From Chloroflexota bacterium (lineage in GTDB: Bacteria > Chloroflexota > UBA11872), in contig JAPOXI010000102.1 in NCBI GenBank assembly GCA_026707185.1, positions 1-32,626 on the forward strand: a stretch of DNA of 32,626 nt, read 5' to 3'. Shown one piece after another: positions 22,877 to 31,405 of this stretch (position 1 is the first letter of the stretch; every line of letters starts with the position of its first letter). Below the pieces are notes generated by a model, which searched no databases, was not told where the DNA came from, and saw only the letters and a program-made list of their open reading frames with translations. The translations under genes and the position numbers were made by a program.

Positions 22877-24109
22877 TTAAGAAGCCGCCTGCGCCCGCAC
22901 CACCCGGTACCCCAGGTTCTCCTCGGTCCGCTCCGCCACCGGCAGCACTTCGATCAACACGTGGGAAATACCGGTCACGTCCCCGTTCTCGTCAAAGCTG
23001 TAGTCGTCGCCGATCGCCCCGCTCCAGGTCAGGTCGTGCAGACACGTCCTGAAGCCCTCGGCGTCTTGGTCGTCGTTCGTCTGCCGCAGGCACTCGGCGG
23101 CGATGTAGACGCCGTCGTACGCCGAACCCTGGTACCAGGGCCACGGGGCAACGCCATGACGTTCGTTGAAACTCGCCAGAAAGTCCTTTCCGATGCTGGT
23201 GTTCAACTCAGGGTCCGGGACAATCGCTTTCAGTCCGGTCGCGTGCTCCCCGGCAATCTCCAGGGCGTTCGGACCCGTGGGCACCACCTCGGAGTAGATG
23301 GGACCGTCGTAGCCCAGCTCGCGGGCCTGCTTGATGATCGTCCCGCCTGAAATCTCGCCTTGCGCCGCCAGGAACATCGCCTCCGCCTCGACACGCAGCA
23401 GCTTCGCCAGCTGGCTGCGAAAGTCGATCGCATCCGAGGGATAGCTCTCCGCCGCCGCCACCGTGCCCCCCAGCTGCTCGAACTGCGCCACGGCCGCGCG
23501 GCGACTCCCCTCCGCGTAGTCCGTGGCCTCGCTGATCGTCACAATCGTCCGCACGCCGTCGGCCCACAGCAGGTTGCCCACGTCCGTGCCCGCCTTCTGC
23601 GAGCTGATGGCGGTACGGAAGACGTAATCGCCGGCGTGCGTGATGTCGGGACTCGTCGACGACGGCGAAAGCAGGATCACGCCGTCTTTCTCGGCCAGCG
23701 GCGCGACCCCCAGTGTGGCGCCGCTGCAAGTCGCACCCAGCACGATCTTGATGCCCTCCACGTCGGTCAGCCGCTGATAGGCCGCGATCGCATCCGTGGA
23801 CGTGCACTTGGAGTCCTCGATCACCAGCTTCAGCATCCGCCCGTTGATCCCGCCCGCCGCGTTGATTTCCTCCACGGCCAACAGCTTCGACCGGGAAAGC
23901 GGAATCCCATACGACTCCCCAACCCCCGTCAGCGAATCCAGCGCCCCGATCACAAACGGCTCCGTCGACCCATCCAGCGTGGTTGTCGCGCCGGACTCGG
24001 ACCCTGCTGAGCCCCCGGTGCTCTCAGGCCCACCATCCTCGCCGCACGCAACCACCAGCGCCGCGCACAGACCGATCACGACCATTCGCGTCCAGCAACT
24101 GAGCTTCAT
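22877..24109 (-). CDS. Branched-chain amino acid-type ABC transporter substrate-binding lipoprotein (LivK-like)
   Basis: Exported lipoprotein that would deliver a small ligand to an ABC permease. The start at ATG 24109 follows AAGGTGAT. The signal peptide runs to Cys22 in ALVVAC, a lipobox, followed by a Gly/Ser/Thr linker. The mature part begins PFVIGALDSLTGVGESYG and has EEINAAGGINGRMLKLVIEDSKC, GATCSGATLGVAPLAEKDGVILLSPSSTSP and WYQGSAYDGVYIAAE, all usual for the periplasmic-binding fold type I family. The product is 410 aa. No permease or ATPase genes are adjacent, so it is an orphan binding protein here, and the ligand is unknown. Confidence 0.92.
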   Translation of the reverse strand: MKLSCWTRMVVIGLCAALVVACGEDGGPESTGGSAGSESGATTTLDGSTEPFVIGALDSLTGVGESYGIPLSRSKLLAVEEINAAGGINGRMLKLVIEDSKCTSTDAIAAYQRLTDVEGIKIVLGATCSGATLGVAPLAEKDGVILLSPSSTSPDITHAGDYVFRTAISSQKAGTDVGNLLWADGVRTIVTISEATDYAEGSRRAAVAQFEQLGGTVAAAESYPSDAIDFRSQLAKLLRVEAEAMFLAAQGEISGGTIIKQARELGYDGPIYSEVVPTGPNALEIAGEHATGLKAIVPDPELNTSIGKDFLASFNERHGVAPWPWYQGSAYDGVYIAAECLRQTNDDQDAEGFRTCLHDLTWSGAIGDDYSFDENGDVTGISHVLIEVLPVAERTEENLGYRVVRAQAAS

Positions 24110-24293
24110 ATCACCTTGCGAGCTAGCCGCGATCCGCCCGCGACGGAACATCGTGCTGGGACGTCAACGCCATCAACGTAGCGTGCCTCCGGAGGAGTCA
24201 AGCAGACCGCCCGGTTGAGGGGCAAGTTGCTCTGCGCATTGGCCCGCACGCCAGTTCTGTCTCACCACTCGATGGTCAGAATGGCTGGGGGGA

Positions 24294-24770
24294 TCAGCAG
24301 ACCGGCAATCCTGGCTCGGAGAGGTCATGCTCCGCCACGTTACCCAAAGGTGTGGGCACGCACCCCGTGAGCCCGGGATTGCCCGCCAGGCGCAACTCTT
24401 TGAGCTTGGCAAGCTGGCCCGGTTCTGAAGGGACTGTGCCGCCGAGCTCGCTCGCGTCCAACGACAGTTCAGCGAGACCCGCAGCCGCTTGGCGCCAAAT
24501 ATCTGCGCGAAGGCCTTGCACCCCCGCGTACTGCCGGCTGTCCCACATGACCTGGGGCTGGTACATCGACACCGTGCCGGCCTCGAAAGTCGGCGTCTGC
24601 GGATCGTTCCGGTCATATGGGGCCCACGTGTACCAGTCGTCCGGCCTGTCCGGGTCCATCTCCAGGAAGTCCCAGATGGTCTCGACCAGCCTCGCCAGCT
24701 GCTCCCCCGGCACCGCCACATACCCGTATTCGTTCCAAAACGCCAGGTCCCGTCCGCTCAGCACCGTCAT
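24294..24770 (-). pseudogene. Chimeric fragment: PhyH-dioxygenase N-terminus joined in frame to leucine-rich-repeat C-terminus
   Basis: Residues up to about 102 (counted from GTG/ATG 24797) resemble the start of a phytanoyl-CoA dioxygenase-type protein: FWNEYGYVAVPGEQL, IWDFLEMDPDRPDDWY, and VSMYQPQVMWDSRQY followed by ADIWR. The remainder reads as the end of a plant-type leucine-rich repeat protein (LAELSLDASELGGTVPS, LKELRLAGNPGLTGCVP, then a terminal EHDLSEPGLPVC). The junction is near 24480-24491, with no frameshift. The dioxygenase's iron ligands are missing, so it cannot be an active oxygenase. I treat it as a recombination product. The ATG at 24770 is the likely start if it is expressed. 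Confidence 0.65.
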
Positions 24771-24962
24771 GTAATCCCACCGCACTGAAGCTGCCAATGC
24801 ACGTTGGCGGCTGGTGAAACCGGATTCCCCACGCCCGCCCGGCAGGGCCTAAGCGGCTACCGGGACCCGGATCCCGTCGGCTTCTAGCGCGCGGCTCTGT
24901 ACTCGCTCGGCGGAGCAATCTAAAATCCGCCGACGAGGCCTATGCCGTTCGGCGCCGAAATA

Positions 24963-25175
24963 ATGAGCCTCACAGCCGAGCAACTCGATCAATCCCAGCG
25001 TGAAGGCTACGTGGTCGCCGGTGACGTTCCTGGACCTGGCGAAGGCCTCCAGACGATCATCGGCCAGTTCGCTGAAGCCCTTGGTCGGATGCCTCGGCCG
25101 ATTCACGCCGCCGGCGAGAATCGCTGTAGCCACGCCGGGCCGCCGTTCGAGCAGCGCGCGCATCCTTTGACCTAA
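24963..25175 (+). pseudogene. Truncated PhyH dioxygenase N-terminal fragment
   Basis: MSLTAEQLDQSQREGYVVAG is the common start of phytanoyl-CoA dioxygenase-like proteins in which a helix and a 'GYVVV' strand open the fold. FAEALGRM and HAAGENRCSHAGPPFEQR continue the pattern. The frame stops at 25175 after about 70 residues, where a full protein has about 280, and the HxD iron motif is not reached. Nothing like the remaining domain is visible downstream before the next gene at 25223. It is unrelated in direct continuity to the other PhyH fragment at 24294-24770, which reads on the opposite strand. Confidence 0.6.
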
Positions 25176-25222
25176 CGCGCGCGCCCCAGCATCTCGCTTC
25201 GGCGGCCCGACGGACTTGTCTG

Positions 25223-26755
25223 ATGCCGGCCGCCTATCCGGAGTCAGTCTCTCTGTCGAATGCGCCAGGCCGCAGCGTGCTTTTCGCTGACCTGCTCGAG
25301 GTGGCCGAGATGCACAACGCGTGCCTCTCCGTCTCCAGTGCCACGAAACACCCGGCCAATCCCGTCCTCCCCGCCGGGCTGATCGGACGGTGGGATTCGA
25401 TGCAGGCGTCGCCCTGGCAGGGGACCGTTCTCTGGGATGCCGAAGATGGCCTGTTCAAGTGCTGGTACATGGGCATTGACGCCCAGGAGGCCGGCATCCA
25501 GCGACCGCGCACGAGCTACGCCACCAGCGTGGATGGCATCGCCTGGGACCGTCCGGACCTTGGCATCTGCGAGTACAAGGGCTCTCGGGCGAACAACCTG
25601 CTCGTAGACAACGCGCCGCGTCGGACGAACGGACCCTGCCTCAAGGACATGGCCGACTCGAATCCCGATCGTCGCTACAAGCTCTTCCTTCCCGACGAAC
25701 ACGAGAACAAGGAGATCTGGAACTCACCCGACGGCATTCACTTCACGCGCGAAGGGAAGCCCTGCCTGACATCCGATCGCACGCCGGATGGGGCCTACCG
25801 CTGGCTCCCGGATCCTGAAGCGTGGTTCGACGTGCACCAGGTGTTGTATGACCCCCAGGACCCCGATCCACAGCGCCGCTACAAGTGCTACGGCCAGATC
25901 TCCGCGCCCAGGTCGCCGGATCGAGGCGGCTGGACGAGTCGCAAAGGCGGTATGGCGTACGGCCCGGACCCGCGGACGTGGATCCGCTCAACCCACAACC
26001 CAATCATCGACCCTGACGATGTCGAGGAGTTTCAAATCCACTTCATCTCGGTCTTCCCGTGGAAGGGCTACTACTTCATGCTCTACGAGTTCGGGTGGAT
26101 CGAGCCGCTGCTCGATTCGTACGTGGGGGACGTGCGGCTCGCCGTCAGCCGGGATGGCGAGGTATTCAAGCGTGTCAACGCCCATGAGCCGGTGATTCGT
26201 CGCGGCGCCAGGCACGAGTGGGACAGCGGTTTCATCGTGACTTCAAGCGACGTGGTCGTGTACGGCTCTGAGCTTCGCCTCTACTACTCCGGTCAGGCCG
26301 AGACTTGGACGATGTGGCCGCTCGGCGACCGCGTGCACAAAAAAGTGGGATGGCCGCAGAGCGTGGGAAGCACCTACCCCGCCCAGATGGGTCTCGCCAC
26401 GCTCCCGCTCGACGGCTTCACCGGCCTGGAGTCCCGCGATGGCGAGATGCCGGCCATCGTTACGACGATTCCGATCGAGCCCACGGCTGGGGCGGTTGGG
26501 CTGTCCGCAGGCGTGAGCGGGACGTTGGCGGGTCGCAGTTGGATTGACGTCGCCGTGCTTGATTCGATCGGCGAGGAGATTGAGGGCTTCGAGGGCGCCG
26601 ACGGCCATCACCTCAGCGCCGATGGCGCCGATCGACCTGTCCGCTGGGCCGACTCCCTGCACCTGCCGTCCGTCGCCGAGCCCGTGCAGCTGCGATTCTG
26701 GATCTACGGCCAGGCCCGGCTGCACGGATTCACCTTTACGGATCGTTCAGAATGA
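25223..26755 (+). CDS. Predicted cytoplasmic beta-propeller protein, glycoside-hydrolase-like (GH32/43/68/130-type fold)
   Basis: 510 residues without a signal peptide. Propeller-like repeats are visible: SVDGIAWDRPDLGI, SPDGIHFTREGKP, GPDPRTWIRSTHNPII and SRDGEVFKRVNAHEPVI. The S/G-x-DG-x-x-W/F pattern with a downstream P-(I/V)-(I/V) is the look of five-bladed glycosidase propellers. YYFMLYEFGW and LRLYYSGQAETW are typical inner strands. I cannot assign catalytic residues. A C-terminal beta-rich extension (about 415-510) follows. It sits upstream of the PhyH dioxygenase with a 58-base gap. The family is known in Chloroflexota and Planctomycetota accessory regions, but no reaction can be named with confidence. 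Confidence 0.7.
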   Translation: MPAAYPESVSLSNAPGRSVLFADLLEVAEMHNACLSVSSATKHPANPVLPAGLIGRWDSMQASPWQGTVLWDAEDGLFKCWYMGIDAQEAGIQRPRTSYATSVDGIAWDRPDLGICEYKGSRANNLLVDNAPRRTNGPCLKDMADSNPDRRYKLFLPDEHENKEIWNSPDGIHFTREGKPCLTSDRTPDGAYRWLPDPEAWFDVHQVLYDPQDPDPQRRYKCYGQISAPRSPDRGGWTSRKGGMAYGPDPRTWIRSTHNPIIDPDDVEEFQIHFISVFPWKGYYFMLYEFGWIEPLLDSYVGDVRLAVSRDGEVFKRVNAHEPVIRRGARHEWDSGFIVTSSDVVVYGSELRLYYSGQAETWTMWPLGDRVHKKVGWPQSVGSTYPAQMGLATLPLDGFTGLESRDGEMPAIVTTIPIEPTAGAVGLSAGVSGTLAGRSWIDVAVLDSIGEEIEGFEGADGHHLSADGADRPVRWADSLHLPSVAEPVQLRFWIYGQARLHGFTFTDRSE

Positions 26756-26813
26756 ACTCTGATCGAACGCGTCGACCAACACCGAGTCGAGTACAGAACT
26801 GGAGGGGACCGCT

Positions 26814-27593
26814 GTGCTAATGACCCGCACCCTCAATCGCCTGACCGCATCACAAGTCGGGGCCTTCCACGACCAGGGATTCCTGGTACTCGAGGAAGCC
26901 ATCGCGCCGGCCGATCTCGACGTCCTGCGAGCGTCGGTCGACGTGCTCGAGGCCTGGGCCCAACACCATCGACACCCCCACTTCGACGTCGAGAAGACCA
27001 GCACGGATGACCACGTCGCCTTGCGAAAGATCCAGGCAATCCATCACCACGGCGGCGAGCCGTGGCGTGCGCTCATGACGCATCCGTTTACGCTGGATGT
27101 CTTCGAGGACTTGCTGGGGCCGGATCTCCGGTTCCACCACTCCAAGCTGATGATGAAGCCGCCGTTTGAGGGATCGGCCAAGCACTGGCATCAGGATCTC
27201 TCCGAGGGCTTTGTCGCGCCGGCGGAGGTCGCCCGGCTCATCGGACAGGGCACGGACCTCACGCCCGAACGCGCGCCGGTGGTGGCGATCCAGTACTACC
27301 TGGATGACTCGTCGGCGGAGAACGGCTGTATCGAGGTCGTGCCGGGCAGTCACCGGCGTGGCCTGCATACCAACCCGCTGGCGCCGGAGTTGTTCGATCG
27401 CGACGACGTCGTCCAGGCCGAAGTGCCGGCGGGCGGCGCGCTTCTCTTCCACTGCCTCGCCTATCACTTCTCCGCGCCCAATACCTCGCCGCACAAGCGC
27501 CGCGGGCCCGTCTATGAGTACTTCGCCCCGACCGACGACGTGGCGCTGCTCCCGCGACAGCAGGACTACGGGCTGCCCGTTCGCACAGGCTGA
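26814..27593 (+). CDS. Phytanoyl-CoA dioxygenase (PhyH) family Fe(II)/2-oxoglutarate oxygenase
   Basis: Non-haem iron oxygenase acting on an unknown small substrate. The iron-binding facial triad looks complete: His126 and Asp128 in HWHQDLS and His218 in YHFSAPNTSPHKRRG, with Arg229/230 as the 2-oxoglutarate carboxylate partner. The N-terminal FHDQGFLVLEEAI and the central YYLDDSSAENGCIEVVPGSHRRG are family hallmarks. The length of 259 aa is normal. The start is GTG 26814 with GGAGGGG about seven bases upstream; an ATG two codons later is also possible. This is the intact member alongside the two PhyH fragments just upstream. Confidence 0.92.
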   Translation: MLMTRTLNRLTASQVGAFHDQGFLVLEEAIAPADLDVLRASVDVLEAWAQHHRHPHFDVEKTSTDDHVALRKIQAIHHHGGEPWRALMTHPFTLDVFEDLLGPDLRFHHSKLMMKPPFEGSAKHWHQDLSEGFVAPAEVARLIGQGTDLTPERAPVVAIQYYLDDSSAENGCIEVVPGSHRRGLHTNPLAPELFDRDDVVQAEVPAGGALLFHCLAYHFSAPNTSPHKRRGPVYEYFAPTDDVALLPRQQDYGLPVRTG

Positions 27594-27732
27594 GGACTAA
27601 ACTGCCCAACACCCAGTCTTTGTAACCAGGACTGGTGCACGTCAGGCGACGGACACCGGCGTGGCTTGGGCGGTGTTGACCGGCACGGTCTCGGCGGGTT
27701 CATTCACCTTCAAGGCGCCGCTGGGACATCCT

Positions 27733-27750
27733 CCTCGCGTGCGTGCGAGG
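27733..27750. terminator. Possible bidirectional terminator hairpin
   Basis: CCTCGC, loop GTGCGT, GCGAGG forms a perfect six-pair GC stem in the 175-base gap between two convergent genes (PhyH, plus; nitrilase remnant, minus). There is no T-run on either side, so it is only a candidate terminator. Confidence 0.3.
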
Positions 27751-27768
27751 CCACACTGGGCCCGGCCG

Positions 27769-28596
27769 CTAGCTGGCCGCCTCCCGTTTCAATTCCTCCA
27801 TCATGTGGCGATGCCGGCGCAGCATCTCGGCGTCCTGCCCGGCCAGGTACGCCCCCTCCATCTCGTCCGCCAGGGCCGGCGCCGGCCACGCTGGAATGTC
27901 GATGCGCGCCGTGGTGATCCGATCGACGCCCCACGTGTACGCCACGACCTCGCCCTTGCTGATGATCAGATTGACGCCCACCGCCGCCTCGACCACCGGC
28001 ACACCGTTCCCCCGCGCTCGCGCCATAACGGCCTCGTTCTGGGCGCGTTTTCGCGATCCGAACGATGGGATCAGCAGGAGTTGCGCGCCGTCCATGACCT
28101 GGGTCCGGGCAATGTGGGCGTTCCAGCGGTCATTGCAGATCAGCACGCCCACCCGCCCAATAGGAGTATCGATGCCTCGCAATTGCCGCCCGACCCGATT
28201 GAAGTCCCACGACGGATGCGTGCCCTCGGACAGCTGCGTCTTGCGATACGCGCCGCACAACTCCCCGTCCGACCCGATGAAGGCGGCGCAGTTGTAGATC
28301 CCGTCATCGCGGCGCTCGGCGAACCCGAAACAGATGTTCCGCTTCAGAAGGCGTGCCACCGATCGAAAGTGCTGGAATTACGGCCCGTCGAGAGGCTCGG
28401 CCAGCGCGCGCATCGCTTCCGCCTTGGAAGGGTCGCGGACGACTTCCATGACCACGTAGCCCTCGAGAAATCCCTCCGGCGCCACGATGACGTCTGGCCG
28501 GTCACGCGCGGCCTCGCGAATGAACGCCTCGAGCTTGTCGGCTTTCTGAGCGTTGTCCCACTTGGTCGGCTTGATGGAGAGCGCGCTTGCGACGAT
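27769..28596 (-). pseudogene. Carbon-nitrogen hydrolase (nitrilase superfamily), interrupted by an in-frame stop
   Basis: Read on the minus strand, the frame holds a nearly full nitrilase-type amidase of about 275 residues. It opens IVASALSIKPTKWDNAQKAD, then DVIVAPEGFLEGY (catalytic Glu), LDGP, a TAA at 28378-28380, then FQHFRSVARLLKRNICFGFAE, YRKTQLSEG (catalytic Lys) and VGVLICNDRWNAH (catalytic Cys). The frame is unchanged across the stop, so a single base change at a codon that is usually Tyr explains it. The start is also lost: another TAA sits directly before the ATC at 28596, with no start codon nearby. The downstream open part could start at GTG 28359 but would lack the catalytic Glu. 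A sequencing or assembly error is an alternative. Confidence 0.8.
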
Positions 28597-28613
28597 TTAG
28601 TGGTACATCAAGC

Positions 28614-29735
28614 TCAGTCGCCCGGTGCGGCCGAATCGGCGCCTGGCACGTCCATCAATCGCGCCGCGGTTCCGCCGAGGATCGCGTCGCGGTCCTCATC
28701 CGCGAGGAATTCACAGTACCGGCCGATGAAGTCGACGTTCTGCCTGTACGTCCAGAAGCGCATGACCATCGGCATATCCGTGCCCCAGCTCAGGCGCCGG
28801 GCGCCGATTCGGCTCACGCACGTCTCGATGACCGGTTGCACTTCTCGCATCGGATAGTCCCAGACGTTGCCCAATGAAATCGGAAAGAGCAGCTGCAGAT
28901 GCAGCCGGGGGTTTGCAAACGGTTCCCAGACGTAATCCGGCAACGCAACGCGATCGCCGTCGATGTACATCCGCCAGGGGAATCCGTGCGTGTGCACGAC
29001 GGTGGTGTCCGGGTATCGCTCCATCCAGCGTTCCAGGGTTCGCAGTTCGTTGCGATAGCTCTCGATCGCTGGGTCCCGTCGACCTAGCAGCGTGAGGTAG
29101 ACGGGCACGCCCAGATCCGCAACGGCATCCCAGAACGGCCGATACTCGGGCTCGTCCCACGCCTCGTGGTGCCCATACAGGTCCATCTGGTACGGCATGA
29201 ATTGCAGCCCGCTCAGCTTGAGCTCGGTGATCGCGCGCGTCACTTCGGCGATCGCTGCATCCGCATCGTCGGCGACCCGCCACTCGGCAACATGCGCGAG
29301 AGCACGCAGCCGCTGTGGGAATCCCCGAACACAGTCGGCCATGTAGTCGTTCGTCGTTCCCTGGAACTTGTGCAGCAACGCCCATTCGACATTCGCGTAG
29401 TCCATCTCGGCCACCAGCCGCTCCGGCGGGTAGGCCATGTCCTGCATGGACGGCGGCTGATACTGCTTGGCGATGACTTCGTCGCCGCTCCGCCACTCGA
29501 AGCGCCCGAACCCCGCAGCGCGAAAGTCAGCGTCCTTGAGCGAGTTGAGCGTTTCCCAGCGCCCGCGATCGATAAGCGCATCGACATCCGCGGCCGCGCG
29601 GTCGCGAGTCCGCCACGCCGGTTGATGATGCTTGCCCATCTCCCGCTGGAGGTGTCGCAGCGGGTCCTCGTCGCTGGGCGGATCCAGCCGTTCGTTCGGA
29701 CTCGGAAAGCAGTACGCATGGCCATCAACGATCAT
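28614..29735 (-). CDS. Amidohydrolase family 2 (TIM-barrel metal-dependent hydrolase)
   Basis: Amidohydrolase_2-type protein, a group with decarboxylases, lactonases and hydratases. I start at ATG 29735, giving MIVDGHAYCFPSPNERL, where DGHAY replaces the usual DxHxH metal motif (the second His is Tyr, as in several members). LSGLQFMPYQMDLYG, TTVVHTHGFPW (metal His), and SWGTDMPMVMRF with the last Asp complete the barrel. The product is 373 aa. A longer reading to 29816 adds a basic tail and overlaps the sulfatase stop, so it is disfavoured. It follows the sulfatase by 28 bases on the same strand and precedes the nitrilase remnant. Substrate unknown. Confidence 0.9.
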   Translation of the reverse strand: MIVDGHAYCFPSPNERLDPPSDEDPLRHLQREMGKHHQPAWRTRDRAAADVDALIDRGRWETLNSLKDADFRAAGFGRFEWRSGDEVIAKQYQPPSMQDMAYPPERLVAEMDYANVEWALLHKFQGTTNDYMADCVRGFPQRLRALAHVAEWRVADDADAAIAEVTRAITELKLSGLQFMPYQMDLYGHHEAWDEPEYRPFWDAVADLGVPVYLTLLGRRDPAIESYRNELRTLERWMERYPDTTVVHTHGFPWRMYIDGDRVALPDYVWEPFANPRLHLQLLFPISLGNVWDYPMREVQPVIETCVSRIGARRLSWGTDMPMVMRFWTYRQNVDFIGRYCEFLADEDRDAILGGTAARLMDVPGADSAAPGD

Positions 29736-29763
29736 CGCCGTCCCCCAGTCTGGGCGCTCGAAT

Positions 29764-31245
29764 TCATCGATCTTGCCGCCGCGGCGGACCCGGATCCGCC
29801 GCCAGCGCCGTGGCATCGAAACTCCGCGCGATGAGATCCGCCTTCACGTCCCGAAAGTCGGGATCGTTCCAGCGATCCACATACTCCCAGGGATCGTCGT
29901 CCAGGTCGTAAAGCTCGCCCGTGCCGTGGTTGTGGTACACCACCAGCTTCCAGCGTCGATCGCGGTACATCGTGGCGTAACTCCGACCCGGAGGCCGTCC
30001 GCGCGCCCCGTGGTACCCCGTGCGAACAAAGTCCCGATGCGCCTCGCCGTCGTCGTCACCACGTTCGATTAGGGGTGCGAGCGACCGGCCCTGCATGAGC
30101 GCTGGGATCGGCTGCCCGGCAAACTCCAGCAGCGTCGGGGCGACATCGGTCAGCTCCACGAGCGAATCGCAACGACGCCCCGCCGGAATGCGGCCCGGCC
30201 ACGCCATCAGGAGCGGAACCCGCACCATCCCCTCGTAGAACCGGCAGCCTTTTTCCAGCAGCCCGTGATCGCCCAGCATCTCGCCGTGATCGCTCATGAA
30301 GACAATCACGGTATTACGGAGCTCTCCGGCCGAATCGAGGTGCTCGACGATGCGTCCGAATTCCGCATCGATGAGTTCGATCATCGCGTAGTAGGCGGCC
30401 CGGACGCGCTTTGCATCCATGTCGGACGGACGCGTGGGTACCGGCCTCCGCGCCCGCCACTCAATGTCCGCGAGACGTTCCTGCTGCTCAAGGTCGCTCT
30501 CCCGGAAGTAGGGATCTGACAGCGAGTCGGGGTCGTAGCGCCGGTAGTACTCCCACGGCGGATCGAACGGCGGGTGGGGATCGTTGACGTTTACGCACAC
30601 GAGCCACGGCTCTTGCGCCTTCCCGATAAACGCGATCGCCCGCTCGCTGCACCACGTTGTTTGGTGCAACGAGTACGGGATGTTGTCCCGATCCGGCGTC
30701 GGCGCATAGAGCCGATTCGGTGTGGTTGGGCGGCGCGCGAAGACAGTTGACGGCTCGTGGCCCTTCGCACGAATCCAGTCGGCGTAGCCATGAACGCCCG
30801 GCGCCCAATCGTCGTGCGAACCCAGGCTCCAATCGAACCACCCAACCCCATCGTTCACCCGAGGCTCGGCGGCGTGGGGATCGCCGTGGCCGTCGGCCAG
30901 GTGGAGCTTTCCCACCAGTCCGCACTCGTAGCCCGCGTCCGCCAGCAGCCGGCTGACGAGCGTGGACTCTGCGGCCGGCGGAAAGTAGTCGAGCGCGTTG
31001 TAGTTGACGTGGACGGCGCTGGGATAGCGACCGGTCATGAAGCTCGCTCGGCTGGGACAGCACAACGGGCTCTGACAGTACGCATGCGTGAACGCGGCAC
31101 CCTGGCGGACCAGCGCGTCAAGATGCGGCGTCCGGATCTCGGGGTTTTCCAGGGCCGCCACCGTGTCGAACCGCTGATGGTCGGTGCAGTACCAGAGGAT
31201 GTTCGGCGGCCTGTGCGAACCGGCGGTCAGGGAGTCGTCTGCCAT
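29764..31245 (-). CDS. Type I (formylglycine-dependent) sulfatase
   Basis: Hydrolyses sulfate esters, probably on organic or polysaccharide substrates. The formylglycine motif CCPSRASFMTGRYP has Cys62 at the C of CxPSR, to be oxidised by a maturation enzyme. The metal ligands are in PPNILWYCTDHQRFDT at the N-terminus and FMSDHGEMLGDHGL centrally. The 493 aa length and C-terminal LYDLDDDPWE motif are usual for alkaline-phosphatase-superfamily sulfatases. There is no signal peptide, so it seems cytoplasmic. The first gene of the sulfatase-amidohydrolase-nitrilase series on the minus strand, it probably shares a transcript with the amidohydrolase. No maturase gene is in the window. Confidence 0.95.
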   Translation of the reverse strand: MADDSLTAGSHRPPNILWYCTDHQRFDTVAALENPEIRTPHLDALVRQGAAFTHAYCQSPLCCPSRASFMTGRYPSAVHVNYNALDYFPPAAESTLVSRLLADAGYECGLVGKLHLADGHGDPHAAEPRVNDGVGWFDWSLGSHDDWAPGVHGYADWIRAKGHEPSTVFARRPTTPNRLYAPTPDRDNIPYSLHQTTWCSERAIAFIGKAQEPWLVCVNVNDPHPPFDPPWEYYRRYDPDSLSDPYFRESDLEQQERLADIEWRARRPVPTRPSDMDAKRVRAAYYAMIELIDAEFGRIVEHLDSAGELRNTVIVFMSDHGEMLGDHGLLEKGCRFYEGMVRVPLLMAWPGRIPAGRRCDSLVELTDVAPTLLEFAGQPIPALMQGRSLAPLIERGDDDGEAHRDFVRTGYHGARGRPPGRSYATMYRDRRWKLVVYHNHGTGELYDLDDDPWEYVDRWNDPDFRDVKADLIARSFDATALAADPGPPRRQDR

Positions 31246-31280
31246 GCAGCTATCTCAGGCCTGCCGACGGAATCCGCGCG

Positions 31281-31298
31281 GACGCTCTCGGGAGCGTC
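31281..31298. terminator. Possible hairpin between solute-binding and sulfatase genes
   Basis: GACGCTC, loop TCGG, GAGCGTC is a perfect seven-pair stem with a tetraloop, about 110 bases after the solute-binding stop and 36 bases before the sulfatase ATG on the minus strand. It lacks a T-run, so it could be a weak terminator, an mRNA-stabilising hairpin, or chance. Confidence 0.3.
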
Positions 31299-31405
31299 GT
31301 CGTCCAGGACCATCCATGCGGACTACCGTAATCGCTGCAGCCGCCGCACGACGACTGCGCCCGTGCACGTCACGCCGGCGGCCAGCATGCGTCCGTCGAC
31401 CCCGG

